From Volvox africanus (lineage: Eukaryota; Chlorophyta; Chlorophyceae; Chlamydomonadales; Volvocaceae), in contig BSDZ01000014.1 in NCBI GenBank assembly GCA_030268105.1, positions 2,857,501 through 2,921,500 of the forward strand: DNA of 64,000 nt, in the 5' to 3' direction. How positions within the stretch are numbered: the first letter of the stretch is position 1; each line of letters starts with the position of its first letter. A program made the position numbers and the translations under genes. Shown one piece after another: positions 41,621 through 53,901 of this stretch. A model generated the notes under the pieces. The model had not been told where the DNA came from, made no database searches, and saw only the letters and a list, made by a program, of their open reading frames with translations.

Positions 41621-44600
41621 TTATCGGACAGCGACGGCGCCCGAGTGGCTGCCGCCGGTGCCCATACTCCCGCCACCGTGGTCGCCCCGCCCCGTAGCGT
41701 CCAAGACTCTCATAAGGCCCTCACAAGCCTCCTCCTGCTCCCTTATCCTAAAATCATCCCTCACTATCCCCCAAGGCACCTCAACCGTATCCGCCTTGTA
41801 TCCCGGCATTGCCGCCGATACGGTTTCGGGGGGAAGAACGTACACTGGCGCTGTACGCCGTTCCTGCTGCTGAGGTTGCTCCTGCAAGTCCAGGGGAAAG
41901 TCCCCCAGGCTGTCCAAAGCTGATCCTGGTAGGGAGCCCCGCATCACTCGTGAGGTCGGAGATGGTGCGGGCCAGCGAATGGAGTAGTTGTTTCCAGCAA
42001 CTGCCAAACTTTGCATCTGCAACTGCCATTGTGAATGCATTTGCATCTGCGACTGTAGGGACGGTGAAGAGATGGTGGCATCAGCCGTTGCTGTCGCTGT
42101 CGCTGTCGCTGTCGCTGTTGTGGGCGCGGGGGTTGTCCGTGCAGAGGGCACTGGACTGGTCGTAGCTTCCGAGGCTGATACGGAGTTGGCGGCTCCATTG
42201 CCGGCCCCGGGCTCAAGCACGAATTCCGACGAAATCGCGTGTGGTGTGGTACGGTAGGCAGCCGCGGCAGCGGTGGTACGCCCACTAAATGATGTCTTGA
42301 ACAGTGGCGCCTCCACGGCAGAAGCTGAGGTGGATCGCACCTGTTGCACCACAGCATTTGAGTGAAAGGACCCTTCGCCTGCCACACCCCAGGTGCGGGA
42401 GGATGTCTGGGTGGCGCTCGTGGCGCTGCGCCCCGCACCGGTGATGATGACGGTGGCCGCGGTAGCTGCCATGACGCCAGCAGACACACTGCCGTCGCCG
42501 TCGCCGCTGGCGTCAGACGGTCTGCAACGCCTCTGGCGGCGCCCACCAAGGATGCGCGAAAACAGGCGCGACGTCGCCGCCGCCACAGCGTTGGCAGCAG
42601 CACCCAACGGTGATACCGGCGGCGCCTCCACCGCTCCGAAACCTATCGCCATTTTGTTTGACTCTGGTGGCAGCGATACGCGGTCGGACACGTGACGTGT
42701 CACATGCGGTTTCGTTGCGGCAGGGAAGCTGCTCGGACGCCAGCCCAACTCCCCTCCGCTGCCGCTGCCAGCGCGGCCGCGGCTGAAGACACCGCTACCG
42801 CTGCTGCCTCCACTTAAATTCTGCGACATCTTCGATAGGGCCTGCTTCCCATTGGCCGCGCCGGGTCCCTCGCCAGGACCCTTAGAGGGGCTGAGGGGGG
42901 CATCATCCCAGGCCATTCGCCGGGCCCCATGCGGTGATTGTGATGCCGCCGCAGCCGCTGGCGATGCCATGTTGTTGTTGCTGTTGCTGTTACCGCTGCT
43001 ATTGCTGCCCGCGCTGCTTCGGCTCGGCCTGCTGCCGGTGCTGACTGAGTCTGGTGTTGTGCAGCACAGCGTCGGCGGCGATGACATCGAAGGAGATTGC
43101 TGTGACGGCCCCGGAGCTTGGTCCTGAGTCCCTGCGATGCAGTTAGATGAACCGGAGATGCCGCCGGAGCTCTGGTCGCACGGGAATGGTTCCGGAGCCA
43201 GTATCACGCCTGCCGGCATCAGCGTCGCTGTCGCCGCCGCCGTCAACTCCTCATCGTCATCACCCTCGGCAACGGCGGGATCTTGCCACTCCGAGCCTAC
43301 CTCTAGGAAAGACAGTTCTGGGATCGGCGGCAGCGGTGACACTGAAGGCGTCGCTTGGATGCCGGATGCACTGCGGCCACCCCCGGCACCGCCGCTACCA
43401 CGATCCTCACCGCTGCTATTCTCTGAATCACGCCGGCCGCTGCTGCCTGCCTTCCGGGAGGCCTTCTTGGATTTAGCACAGGCGGTGGAGCTGGACTTGC
43501 GCACTCCTGCCGCTGCTGCTGCATGTTTCTGCTTCTGTGGCTGTTGTGGCTGCTGCAAAGGTTGCTGCAGGCCCTTCGACTGCCCGTGCGCCGACTGATT
43601 TGCTTGGACATTAGCTCCCAAGTCTTCGGCCCGCGCTTCCTGCTGCTGCTGCTGCTGCTTCTGCTGCGCTATTACTGCCTGCCGTAGTGCCGCCTGCGCA
43701 TGGAGCGCTTGCATCATAGGGCTTGGCTGTAGCTTGGCATGGAGCAGCCCCAGACGCAGTAGACCCTGCGAAACTGATGGCTCAACGAGCAGCTCCGAAA
43801 CCACTGATGCCAGGCAGTCCAGCACGTCATCGTACTTGCCATATTCTATGCGGTATGGCTGACACTGTACGACCTGATTTGCTAAGCCGCTGCCGAAAAG
43901 GGACCGGTCGGCGACAGTTACAATGAGCATTTCTGATGGGGCTCCCCCAAGCATCGCTGGAAGCGCTGCAAAATTGGAAATTTGAGCAACCGGAAACGAC
44001 AGGTCTGACACCGCCATCATTGCCGCTACAGGAAATAGTTGCATCGAGTTGATGTCCGTTGGTCCAGGTGTCGCCGCCGCCGCTGCCGCCGCCGCTGCTG
44101 CTACTGCTGCTACTGCTGACTTAGCGGCGGTCATTTGCGCACCTCCCGGATGACAGGACGTCCGTGTCATTCTTGGATGTGCTGTACGCGGCCGAGGCTG
44201 GTCCTGCTGAATAAACACAACCCTGCAGCATCACGCATAGAGCATATCGTACAGCTCACTCCCACCATGAGGCACAATCAAATGAAATAGATGAAAGACA
44301 ATCGCGAACTAGTGGCAGGTACTTTGGCAGGCAAACAGACAGACAGATCGACTGAGGTACGGAGTAATCTTCAGTAAAAGACTTTAAAACTCAAAACTCA
44401 AGTTCAACGCGAATTGTGACAGCGCGAATACACCGACAAACACAGTTTGTCGGTTAACTTACCGCTCGCCAAAGAACTGGCCGTCGGGGTCGATGTAGGG
44501 CAGCGCCGCCGCCAGCAGGGCGGCCCCGCAGTCACCGGCGTTTCGTTCCCTGTTGTCGGTACATGATGCACCAGTAGTAGTTCCTTCGGCGCTAATACCA

Positions 44601-45300
44601 CCCGGGCTGCTATCGATGACGCCTCCGCTATAGCTAACGCTGCGCCCTGACCTGCCACAAATGCAACAGCACCGTCGAGTGCTGCAGCGGCGGCGGACCA
44701 GCAGCACCGGTTCAAAGTGCGGCCGGATGGCGAGCAGGAAGCGCCGAACGCCGGGTCGCATCCATACGTGTTGGGTCCCGAAGGAACTCCCGGTCAAGGT
44801 TTGACGCTGTGTTACTTTACCAAGATTGCCCGTTGACATGGTTGTTGGCAGAGCCGTTGCGGACGCCGGACGCTCGCCACCGCCATAACTGAAGCTGGGC
44901 GGCGGTTCAGCACTGCTAGATGCAACCTCGGGGATTGAGCCGCTGTGGGCATTTGGGCAGTGAGAAGGGCGTGGGCACGTGACTTAGGGCATAGACGGCC
45001 AAAACTTGCAGCAAGAGGTTTTCCAGGCGCTCTTTTTTTGAATACGTGCAACGGATGCTTGATTTTTCAACATTTTCGACTGCTTATTTCGATATTAATT
45101 GCCTTAGCTGTGTGTGGTGGGGCGTACCTTGAGAGAAGCACGTCTATATCCACTGCAAGAGCAAGAGGTCCCATTTTAGCGCAGCCAGGCGCTCTGGACA
45201 AGTCGCCAGTCAAACGTAGTTGGACAAAGATAGCAAAGTCGTTGCGAACAGTTGCTGAGATGTGCGAACCGGGCAACTCGACGTAAACTCTTGCTTCTCC
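41621..45300 (-). CDS. FCP1/SCP-like HAD-fold protein, catalytically degenerate, with long low-complexity tail
   Basis: Three minus-strand exons: 45300-45128, about 44935-44463 and 44171-41621, the last two joined by a GTAAGT donor and a phase-2 match. Domain order matches FCP1/NIF-type phosphatases. There is a strand with ALAVDIDVLL where DLDET is expected, then MRPGVRRFLLAIRPHFEPVL (family: RPGxxxFL...HFE). YIDPDGQFFGER|MTRTSC follows (family: LDPDG..F..RL.R..C), then SEMLIVTVADRS (family: IVDDS) and a YGKYDDVLDCL end. The usual catalytic Thr/Val after DxD, the FTAS threonine and the DD pair are not preserved, so it may be a pseudophosphatase. A ~45-residue insert sits inside the domain. 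The tail of ~650 residues is rich in Ser, Gln, Ala and Gly. It is probably the 3' half of a gene starting at 50848. Confidence 0.55.
42086..42120. repeat. Coding (GCTGTC)n hexanucleotide
   Basis: Four to five units inside the last exon of the FCP1-like gene; on the minus strand they encode an alternating Ala-Thr run. Confidence 0.85.
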
Positions 45301-45619
45301 TGAAAGTAAGTGACCTGCATTATCCGCAATGTAGCAATGTAGAAATTTCACACGGTTCCATGCAGAAGATTGTAGTGTAACTCCAGCGCACTGGCGAGGA
45401 GGGCGAAGATGGGTAGACCCTACCCCATTCCTTTCGCCCAAAGAGTGGAACCCTTACCGTGCTACTGCATTGTTCTGTATTAAGGACGCAAACAACTTCC
45501 ATGAGGCAAATGGTTTGTGACGTCCGATAGCCAGTGAGTACAGCTGGGTTCGTGACAGAGTTTGGGTGTACCCATATCCGGCAATACCGGAAAGCTTAGG
45601 GATTAGGTACTCAGGATGA

Positions 45620-48600
45620 GATGAGGCTTTCAGGTTGAATGTGCGCCGGCACAATCCCATTTAGCCTGCGCGGCGCAGGTAGCGCCTTGTATTGGCTAGA
45701 TACGTATGTCTTCATGGATTCATTAAAAAAATCGGCAGCTGTTGTTGTTATCTATACTTGATTTTTTAAAGAAGAATACGTTTCAATTCCCTTGTGCTAT
45801 TGGTATGTGTACTGCGGGACATTCACGGGCCAATAGGACTGTATTATAAATCTTATGGCCATACCGGCCATCCATATTGTCTGAGCGTCATCTCAAAATT
45901 CCACTTACATAACATTTCAAATTCCTACGTGAAACTCTATTACGGAGGGTATTAGTTGTGCAAGTCGTCCACACAGCATGTCTGCTTGAGTTGCCACGTT
46001 GGATATTTTTACCAAAGGACAAGTTTTAGATCAATTCGACATAGACTTACAAGAATGGAACACACTCCCCAGGGATCCTCGACCGGCACCCTTCGAGACA
46101 GCTTCACTTGGAGGGCGCAGCAACACATTGTGCACCTTTATGTGTCATTCCATATCCTTTAAACAACCTATAAAAGTTAACCTTAATATTTCCTCGAATA
46201 TCGCCTGGCTTGTAACTCACTCGATTATTAGGTGTACAACCGTCTAGCTGGCCCCGTATTGGAAAACGTGGGCTGCCAGGAATAGCTTTTAAAAGAACTC
46301 CATCATTCATGAAGACAATTTTCTTGCGGGATACCTCAAAAATCCTCCGCGACCATATCTTTGTCCACATTCCGTGGTGGCGGGAGCCTCGACAGCTTTG
46401 GCAAACCACCCCTGCAAGCAGAAACGGCAAACGATTAAGCTTTCAACAACCATACCTTAACTGTAGGGCAAGTTGGACGGTCCTGCATTCGAAATGTTTG
46501 GTCCAGGTTTCGGAACGGTTCAATGTGTTTTTCATGGAATCCCCGACCTTACGAAAGCTAGGCAGGCCTTACGATACCAGTATGATCTTTCTATTTTCGC
46601 TATTGTCGGACGATCCGGCGGTGCAGCTGTATTGAATCGCCGACCGTTTCGTCTACTACTCTTCCTGCTACAGCATTCAATAAAACCTTCTATCCGCTGC
46701 TGTTGCTTTCAAAGCTCGGCTCTAAGAGCCGACCTGGGGATGGGCGCCACTCTGCCAGGCTCCCATCCCCCCTTTTGGCACGGTGATGGTGGGATCTGGC
46801 CTTCTAGCGCACGCCGTTCCGTCCACTCGACGCATAAACCTGCCCATGCAGGATTGCGAGCAGTACCTTTGGACCGTGATGCAGTAATCATCATGCAGAT
46901 TACCTCGCCCGCCATGCCGGACATAGAACGGCAAGGTGCTAACTTACGGTCCCAGCTTCTGCGGTGTCGCTTCTTGGACTCTCTGATGCGCCTCGCGCGC
47001 GGCAAAGGTGAAGGAGTCCAGACCCGATCGACCGCCAGTGCCGCCGGTGACTGCCGCCAGCTGCCTCGCCGACGAGAGAACCGCGGGTCGTTCGCCCTTT
47101 GTCTCAGCGCCTAAGCCATACTCCTCCTCCAGATCCTCAATTTCACCGACTGGCTCTGCAGTTTCGTGCGGTTGAAGGACATGGTTTAGGGATACGCCTT
47201 CCTTCTTTACGGTGGACTTCTGTCCCAAGAATGCATTTCTCCGTTATCTCACTTCCTAGCATAATACAGCACTAAGTTTGTTTAGCGGTGAAATGCCACA
47301 ACGAATTCCCTGGCAGGTTGGCTCGAGCTCCAGTCAAACGCTGTATTACGCATGCACATACACAGGCACATACATACACATATGCGTCGCAGAAACTCCC
47401 TTTTTTTCTGCAAGGGGCACGTAACGGCGACTGTGCGAGAATGCAGCTAGCCGTTTGCGAAACTTACGAACCAACATAGAAAGCAGTTGGGTGGGTGAAG
47501 CTGCTGAAGGACAGATAGGGTGATAGGACGTAGACAGCGGAACACGAAACCCACACTCATAAGACGTGCCCAAGAATCGGGCCCAGTCTCACCGTCAAGA
47601 CTAGGCCTCCTCTGAATCCGCCGGGGCCCTTGGGAGACGTCTGCGCGCAGCAGCGGGGCCGGAGGCTGCATCTGCCGCCGCAACGCTGGCGGCGCAAAGC
47701 CCAGCCGTTGCTCCGCCGCTGCTGCCGTCGCCTCCAATGGCTCCGCCGGCAAGTCATTGGAGTAGTTCTCGTCTGCGAACGATGAAGACGCAGGGCCCCG
47801 CAGCAGCCCGGATCCGCGAGAGCTATTGAGCGCCCTTGGAGGCAGCACCGGACTTGGAGGCGGCAGCCTTGACGGCGGCGGAGCCGCCGATAACTCGGCC
47901 TCCGCCACGTCAGCGCCCAATCCGAACTGATTACTATGCAGATCTACAGCCGTATGTCGGTTGCCGGTCAGCGCCGGCGGCGGCGGCGGGAAGGCCCCAT
48001 CCAGCACGTCGGCCGCCACCTCGGTTTCCAGTCCGTACCCGTCGCCATCTAACAGAGGCGGCGGCAGCGGTGGAATTAACGGCTTCCCCAACGGGGTCAT
48101 AGTCGGCGGCGACGGCAGTGGGACACCCGCACCCACACCTGCAACTCCACCAATTTGCTGCTGTGGCATAGGGCCCGCATATTGAGGCTGCTGAGGCTGC
48201 GGGAAGCCTTGATAAGTTCCTGGGCCGCCAACATACGCAGCGCCCTGCCGCCAATCCCCTGAGGCGCTGTATGAACCGTATGGCTGCTGCACGGGAAGCT
48301 GGTTCGCAGATGCGCCGGTCCCTTCCAACGGCAGCTGCGGCAACTGTGGCTGCGTGCCCTGGAGCGGCAGGGGCAGCGGCGGCTGGGCGGGCGGCGGCTG
48401 GCCCAGCATTGCCATGGGCTGCAGCTGTTGCATCCCCGCCGTGTAATAGGGGCCCTGCTGCCCTCCTGCGAGCATTGTTTGGCCTTGCCATTGCGACATT
48501 GGTGACTGCGGGCCAGGATAGGGAGGTTGCCCGACCGGGTACTGACCAGGCGACATGACCACCTGCCCTTGGCCCGACTGCAGATTTGGGGACAGACTAA

Positions 48601-49188
48601 CCCATGTCTGCTGCTGGGCCGCCGCGGCTGCGGCCGCAGTGGCAGCGTCCGTAGCCGTAGCTGACAGCCCTGCCGCCGCTGGCGATCTACCGCGCCCCCA
48701 CAAGCGCTTGTACCAAGGACCCGCAGGTGCGGTTGCACCGGTTGCTGCCGCTGCTGTTGCTGCTGCAGCGGCGGCGGCTGCAGCAGCATCTCCACCGAAG
48801 CTTGCCTCCGGTGATTCCTGCTGTATTGGTTGTAGCGGCTGCATTGGCTGCATTGGCTGCATTGGCTGTAGCGGCTGCATTGGTTGCAACTGTTGCATTT
48901 GATGAATCTGTGGCGGGGAGCTCTGCGCCTGACCCCGCCCCTTGAAAGGGCTGATGGATCGGAAAAAACCCTAAAGAGCAAAACACACGCGCACGCACAT
49001 GGAGGATTGCAGCTTAGGATGGGAGACCTGATCTGATCTGATCTGAGGTACGAAGAAACGGATCCCGTGGGCCTACCACTAATGAGGAGACCTGGCATCA
49101 CGCATCCCGGCCCGGGATGAAACACAGATGACGCCGGCCCTGTGACTCCATGCGTGAGGTCGTTATCGCCGATTTGGCGGTAGTCCAT
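45620..49188 (-). CDS. Gln/Pro-rich protein, probable middle part of the FCP1-like gene
   Basis: The main exon (about 48978-47560) encodes a start FFRSISPFKGRGQ, (QPM/QPL)n repeats, poly-Ala, then a Gln/Pro/Gly-rich region ending RRPSLDGETGPDSW. An exon at about 47228-46945 is acidic (AEPVGEIEDLEEEYG) and ends at GTAAGT. Smaller exon-like blocks with good donors follow at about 46850-46740, 46560-46456, 46134-46057 and 45670-45620, leading towards the FCP1-like exons. An upstream block beginning MDYRQIGDNDLTHGV starts at 49186. No domain seen; composition resembles scaffold or transcription-associated proteins. Whether this is a separate gene starting at 49186 or the middle of one gene from 50848 to 41621 is not settled; the uninterrupted run of same-strand exons favours one gene. 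Confidence 0.5.
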
Positions 49189-49479
49189 TATTTAGATGTC
49201 ATGGACAACGACTGCGAAGCACCAGAGTCCAGTATCCAAATCAAATGCTAATCCAGCCGCAATCAAGGTAACCCCAGATGTTTCCTTAACGTTATATGAT
49301 ATAATATATTTAAGTTTATACTATATATATTAACTATTAAATTATATTTAATATATATTTTATAATTATTTATATTAAATATAATAAAAAACGAAATTGT
49401 ATATATGCATCGTAAATGGTCCTCTAAATCTTAACCATGAGAACCCCAACCTCCACCTTCGTTCCCACGCCATCACGTT

Positions 49480-50848
49480 TCGGGACCCGCTTCCCCTTAC
49501 CGCTATTTTCCCCTGTGGAGGTGTTGGGCCCATCGGCCCCATCGGACCTTCAGATACACCCTGGTATTGCTGTTGCTGTTGTTGACGGGCAATGATAACA
49601 CTTAGGGGTGGTGGAAGACCGTTTGGTTGAGGCTGCAGCGCCGGGTCTTGGATTTCCCCTTGGCTTCCGGGCTGTGGTTATTAGACGTGGAGGATTATAT
49701 TTACGAATACGTGGAGAATTCGCGAAAAAACGCAATCGAGCGCAACAAGAATACGCAGTATACGGGTTGTCGGTGCGTGGTGAGGAAACAAGGAAACGAG
49801 ACACGAAGACGGGGATGATGGGGAAATATTAAAATAAATAAATGTAATAAATATAATAAATATAAGAACAAGAACAAATAAGAAGGTTGGTTTGTGTTTA
49901 AATATTTAAATTTTACTTTTTTTATCCTAAAAAAGTATTTAATCCGAAAGGTTAAATATCAAAAATTAATCAAAAATTAAAATTGTAGTAAAAAATCGTA
50001 TGCTTCTTGACATGTTATATGCATGAAAAAAGGAAAATAGTATGCATCCCATACACCTGTAACATTACCATCCATAATAACAGACAGGTTATAAAAAAGT
50101 AAAAAAAACTTGTCCTAATGTACAAACTTATTCAGTTAGTTTTTCTATAAACAATACAAATTAGCATAGGCAATAAGAATAAATACGATCCACAGACCTT
50201 CTTCCTGCACGCGGCATTGCGTCGTCCGGCTTTCGGCTGGAATGCTGTTGGTGCAGTTTTGGTACTAGCATTAGCTTCATTAGTTTATTTGTACAAGCTG
50301 CTACTTTCCAAGATGCTGTTCGGCATCAAGAAGGAAGAAAGGAAGACAACACGCAGCGCGCGGTTCAGCCATAAAGGCATGTTAGGCGGTTACGGTCGGT
50401 TCTGAGCTGGTGATCAGGCACCAGCCAGAAGCATGCATCGCGTGAGTGTTGATGGGCAAGGGCTGCTACAAGGGTTGCTAAAGAAGTTTTCAGTTCATAA
50501 ATAGGGATAGTTCAGGTAAGAGCGCACAACCCCACTCACCTGCGACAGGTGCATCTGCAACCCCAGCTGGTGGACTCTCTGAGTGCCCGACGGCGACGGT
50601 GCAGTGCCTGGGCGCATACCCCTCCATGGCCCAGCCGGTACCTGTGAGGCCGTCCGCGGGGGCGGCTTGCGTCCCGCCCCGGCCATCATTGCCAGGCGGT
50701 ACTGCCGGGCCGCCGCTAGGTGTTGAAGCACCATGTCGGCGGTGGGGCGGAGTTCACGCACGGGCGGCTTTGGGTTCATGCTGAACACCGAGTCCATGAT
50801 ATCTTTCTCACGCAACATGCTGCGCCTGCGCGGGAAAGAAATCGCCAT
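49480..50848 (-). CDS. 5' exons of the Gln/Pro-rich/FCP1-like locus
   Basis: An exon from ATG at 50848 encodes MAISFPRRRSMLREKDIM, KPPVRELRPTADMVLQHLAA and a Pro/Arg-rich end at LGLQMHLSQ, followed by a GTGAGT donor at about 50538. A second block at about 49680-49480 (minus) encodes LQPQPNGLPPPLSV, a Gln run and GPMGPMGPTPPQ, and ends at a GTAAGG donor; it has no start of its own. Composition and strand link both to the Gln/Pro-rich exons to the left. The basic RRR start could be a targeting or binding segment, which is only a guess. Confidence 0.45.
50190..50405 (+). CDS. Possible last exon of a small membrane protein
   Basis: After a CAG at about 50198 the plus strand encodes FFLHAALRRPAFGWNAVGAV, a hydrophobic helix (VLVLALASLVYLYKLLL), a basic tail (KKEERKTTRSARFSHKG) and a stop at 50403-50405. 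There is no ATG before the helix, so an upstream exon is required and was not found. It lies inside an intron of the minus-strand gene. Weak. Confidence 0.25.
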   Translation, partial: PQTFFLHAALRRPAFGWNAVGAVLVLALASLVYLYKLLLSKMLFGIKKEERKTTRSARFSHKGMLGGYGRF

Positions 50849-53800
50849 TGGGACTTTAGGCTTTGTTGATTAAGGAGATGTGTTAAGTTGGATGAAGACT
50901 CGATGGAAGCCAAGGAATCGGGTAAATAACACGAGCAGGAGCAGGAGCAAGAGCAGGAGCAGGAGCAAGAGCAGGAGCAGGCGAGGAATTTGTTTGTGCT
51001 CCCAGCATGTTTGCGGCTGCCTGGCAAGGTGAGGTTAAGGAGTTCGATCTGCTGGTCCGGCTTGCCTTGTGTTCATGATGGCGCGAGCGGTGTCGTCGGG
51101 TAGGTTGATGAACCATTGCTGCGCCAAGCGCGTGTGCAGCGGGTTCGGTACTTCAACCTGCGCTCGGTTGGGACATGGCGCGCCTCGGCGCGTTCAGGTG
51201 ACGTTTGGAACAATGACGACAAGACGAGCGCAGCAGTCATGCCCATGAACTCGTACTTATAACTGAAGCACAAACTTCAAACCTATGACTGTGGTTGCTG
51301 TCCTCAAGAACAGCATGCGAGTCAGCAGTAGCAATTGCAACTTGAAATGAGCTGTGCGTTGTCGATAGGTTAATAAAGTGTATTTAATCTCACTGTTGTT
51401 GCCGGTAGTAATGGTCTTTCATATGATTGGCCGAGAATTAAGGGAATATCATCCCCTGTAACGAGGCGCTTCCATTCCAGCTGCCGCGGGTATCTCCAGT
51501 CATCGTTGTCACGCAAACCTGCATCATCGTTAAAATATATAAATGGGTCTCCTTTTCAAAGCGATGGCGTGTTGACCCCAAGAGCATGCATACCGTCGGC
51601 CGGCCCACAACATGCCATCGGTAATGCATGTATTTTATCTTAGTTCTTAGAAACTAAGGTAACTTTTATATCAATAGATAGTATCAATATCTGTAAATAA
51701 CCATCACTGCAGTGGCGGACATTTTGTTTACAACAGAATGGTCGGTTGGTGTGTACGTTTGAGAGAACAGTTCAAAGAGCTATATGTTATATCTGTAAAA
51801 TAACACTTACTTGATTCTCCTACAGCCCAAGCTAGGGTTTCTGCCTGTGGACCCGTCGATGCTCTGGTTCTTGGTTGGCGGACGAGGGCTCGTTACCTGG
51901 CAGTGCCTGTGGTTCTGCTAGAACTGTTAATATAAGATTCATTTTAAACTTGCTATATAAAATTCCCTGATGGATGGCGACCCTGAAGGTTTTTTCGATG
52001 CGACCGCTGATGACCCGCGGGCCGATGCAAATTAGTGAAAGAGTCGGTTCATGGGTTTCAGACCAGCTGGTGCCATTTTGCTTCCCTCTTATCATAGTCA
52101 GGTTGAGATGCGCCCGAACGGACTTCCAGAAGCTTCCTGTCCAACCTTAGCACCTGCCCAGACGCACGGCGCACACGAAAAAAAATCCCGGATCATTTAC
52201 GCGCGGTCGTTCCTCAAAGCTTCTCAATTATCCACCAAGGCATTCAACCAACCTAATCGTATGCCCCACATTTTGCACGCTCCCGGCTTATGACCGGGAT
52301 AGGAAATGGAGGCACCCAAGATTCGTAATTGTGCTTTCGCAAAGGACCAACGTCGTCCGAGGTCAAGCTTCACGGTTCGGGCTGTTGGAGCTCTCCAGGC
52401 AGAGGCTGGCGCAGTGATGAAAAAGAAAAATTCTCTCTCTAACACATACACACACAGGTGATGCACTCAGCTGCTTGTAAGTGGCAGTACATAAAGCTCG
52501 TTAAAGGACGTTATAGCTGGATTATGGTCGACGCGGATGGTTTGGAATCCCACGCGGACGTTAGACCCCAACTCCCATATTTACGGACGGCACGGCGGCC
52601 CACGTCATAGGACTAAGTTATCGCGTAAGCAGCCTTTTCTTGGGAAAGACATAGATTTGTCCAGAGCTGTAGATTTGCTGGCGCTGGTTTGTTCTGCCAG
52701 GCACGCGCTACCGTCAGCGTTAATGTCTATTATATTTCACAGAGTTTGAAAATAACACGCGCATCTGAAATGTGGAGTTGTCAAGGTAAGCCAAGGTATC
52801 CTATTACGCTTAGGACTTTCTTAACATCATGGAAGTGGAAAGGATTGGCTTTTGGCGTCCTTTGATCCGCAACATCATAAAGGCCAACATCGCAACAGAA
52901 CAGCCGCCGTTATGGTTTGGAGGTCGGAGGAACACACGAACTGATAACAACTGTTTTCAGCGGCGGCCGCCCGCTCACCTACTACTCAAGCAAGCACGTC
53001 CACGTCATGCTTTATTTCACCAGCATGTTCATATGCTAGTCCGGATGTGCACCACAGGATGCATGCGCAAACAGGTCAGCTGTGGTTTTCACAGCACAGC
53101 ATGTGCCCACACACGCCCATATTTTTCCCGCTGACCGCAGCATCATTCCGAACCACGGGTCTGCGGTCGCGTGAGTCGTCTTACACTCACTTAAACTCAG
53201 CGCATGTTCTGGGTCGATCTCCAGCATACTAACTTAAATGGCCTTATTATGGTCATTTCCCGCCAAAAATCTGCACTCGACAACTACTTTAAGCAATCGG
53301 TGCATGTATGTATGTGCCGTACGACTTGTGCAACACGATAATGACGACACACACTGTCTGACGTAGACGCATACATCAGCTGAGTGCAGCACGCACACGC
53401 GGGGGTGCGGGGTGAAGGCGGGGGAGAGGGGGAGGATTATTAGCGCCCTCTTGCTTCAGATCGCTCGAGCCTGCTGCCTCATCCGATAGTTATCGCGTGC
53501 ATGCTGCAGCTCCGAGACTTGCCCTTCACCTGTCGTACCGCACGCCCGCATCTGTCTTGAACCTCCGCATCCACCACTTCCCTTTCCCATTGAATGGCGT
53601 ATGGCGAGTAATCCTAGGCAAATGTACATCTGTACACTCAGACAACGGAACGTACGATCTCTGCTGCAGTCACAGCCGGGGACATGGCCCGACCCCCGAC
53701 CTTCCGGGGATCTCTCTCTCTCTCCGGGCTACACCGGTCCCCGAAAACTCACCCAGCCATGTCTCTGGATCGTTCAAATATTCGTTGATCCTAGATTTCG

Positions 53801-53901
53801 GTTCTGAATTCTTTCCCTGTTCGGGATTCTGTTTCTGTTTTTGTTTTTGTTTTGGATTGGGTTATCTTTTTCCCATTTGGGTTCCATTTTTGTACATGTA
53901 G
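50849..53901. other. Region without a supported gene
   Basis: Immediately right of 50848 is the likely promoter of the minus-strand Gln/Pro-rich locus, including a (GAGCAG)n-type array at 50932-50984. The frame at 51832-52095 (minus) contains a protein-like stretch (SLICIGPRVISGRIEKTFRV) but has no joinable neighbours. A frame at 53497-53610 (plus) could be a 5' exon of the next gene. Confidence 0.4.
50932..50984. repeat. GAGCAG/GAGCAA hexanucleotide array
   Basis: Alternating GAGCAG, GAGCAA units upstream of the minus-strand start at 50848. Confidence 0.9.
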
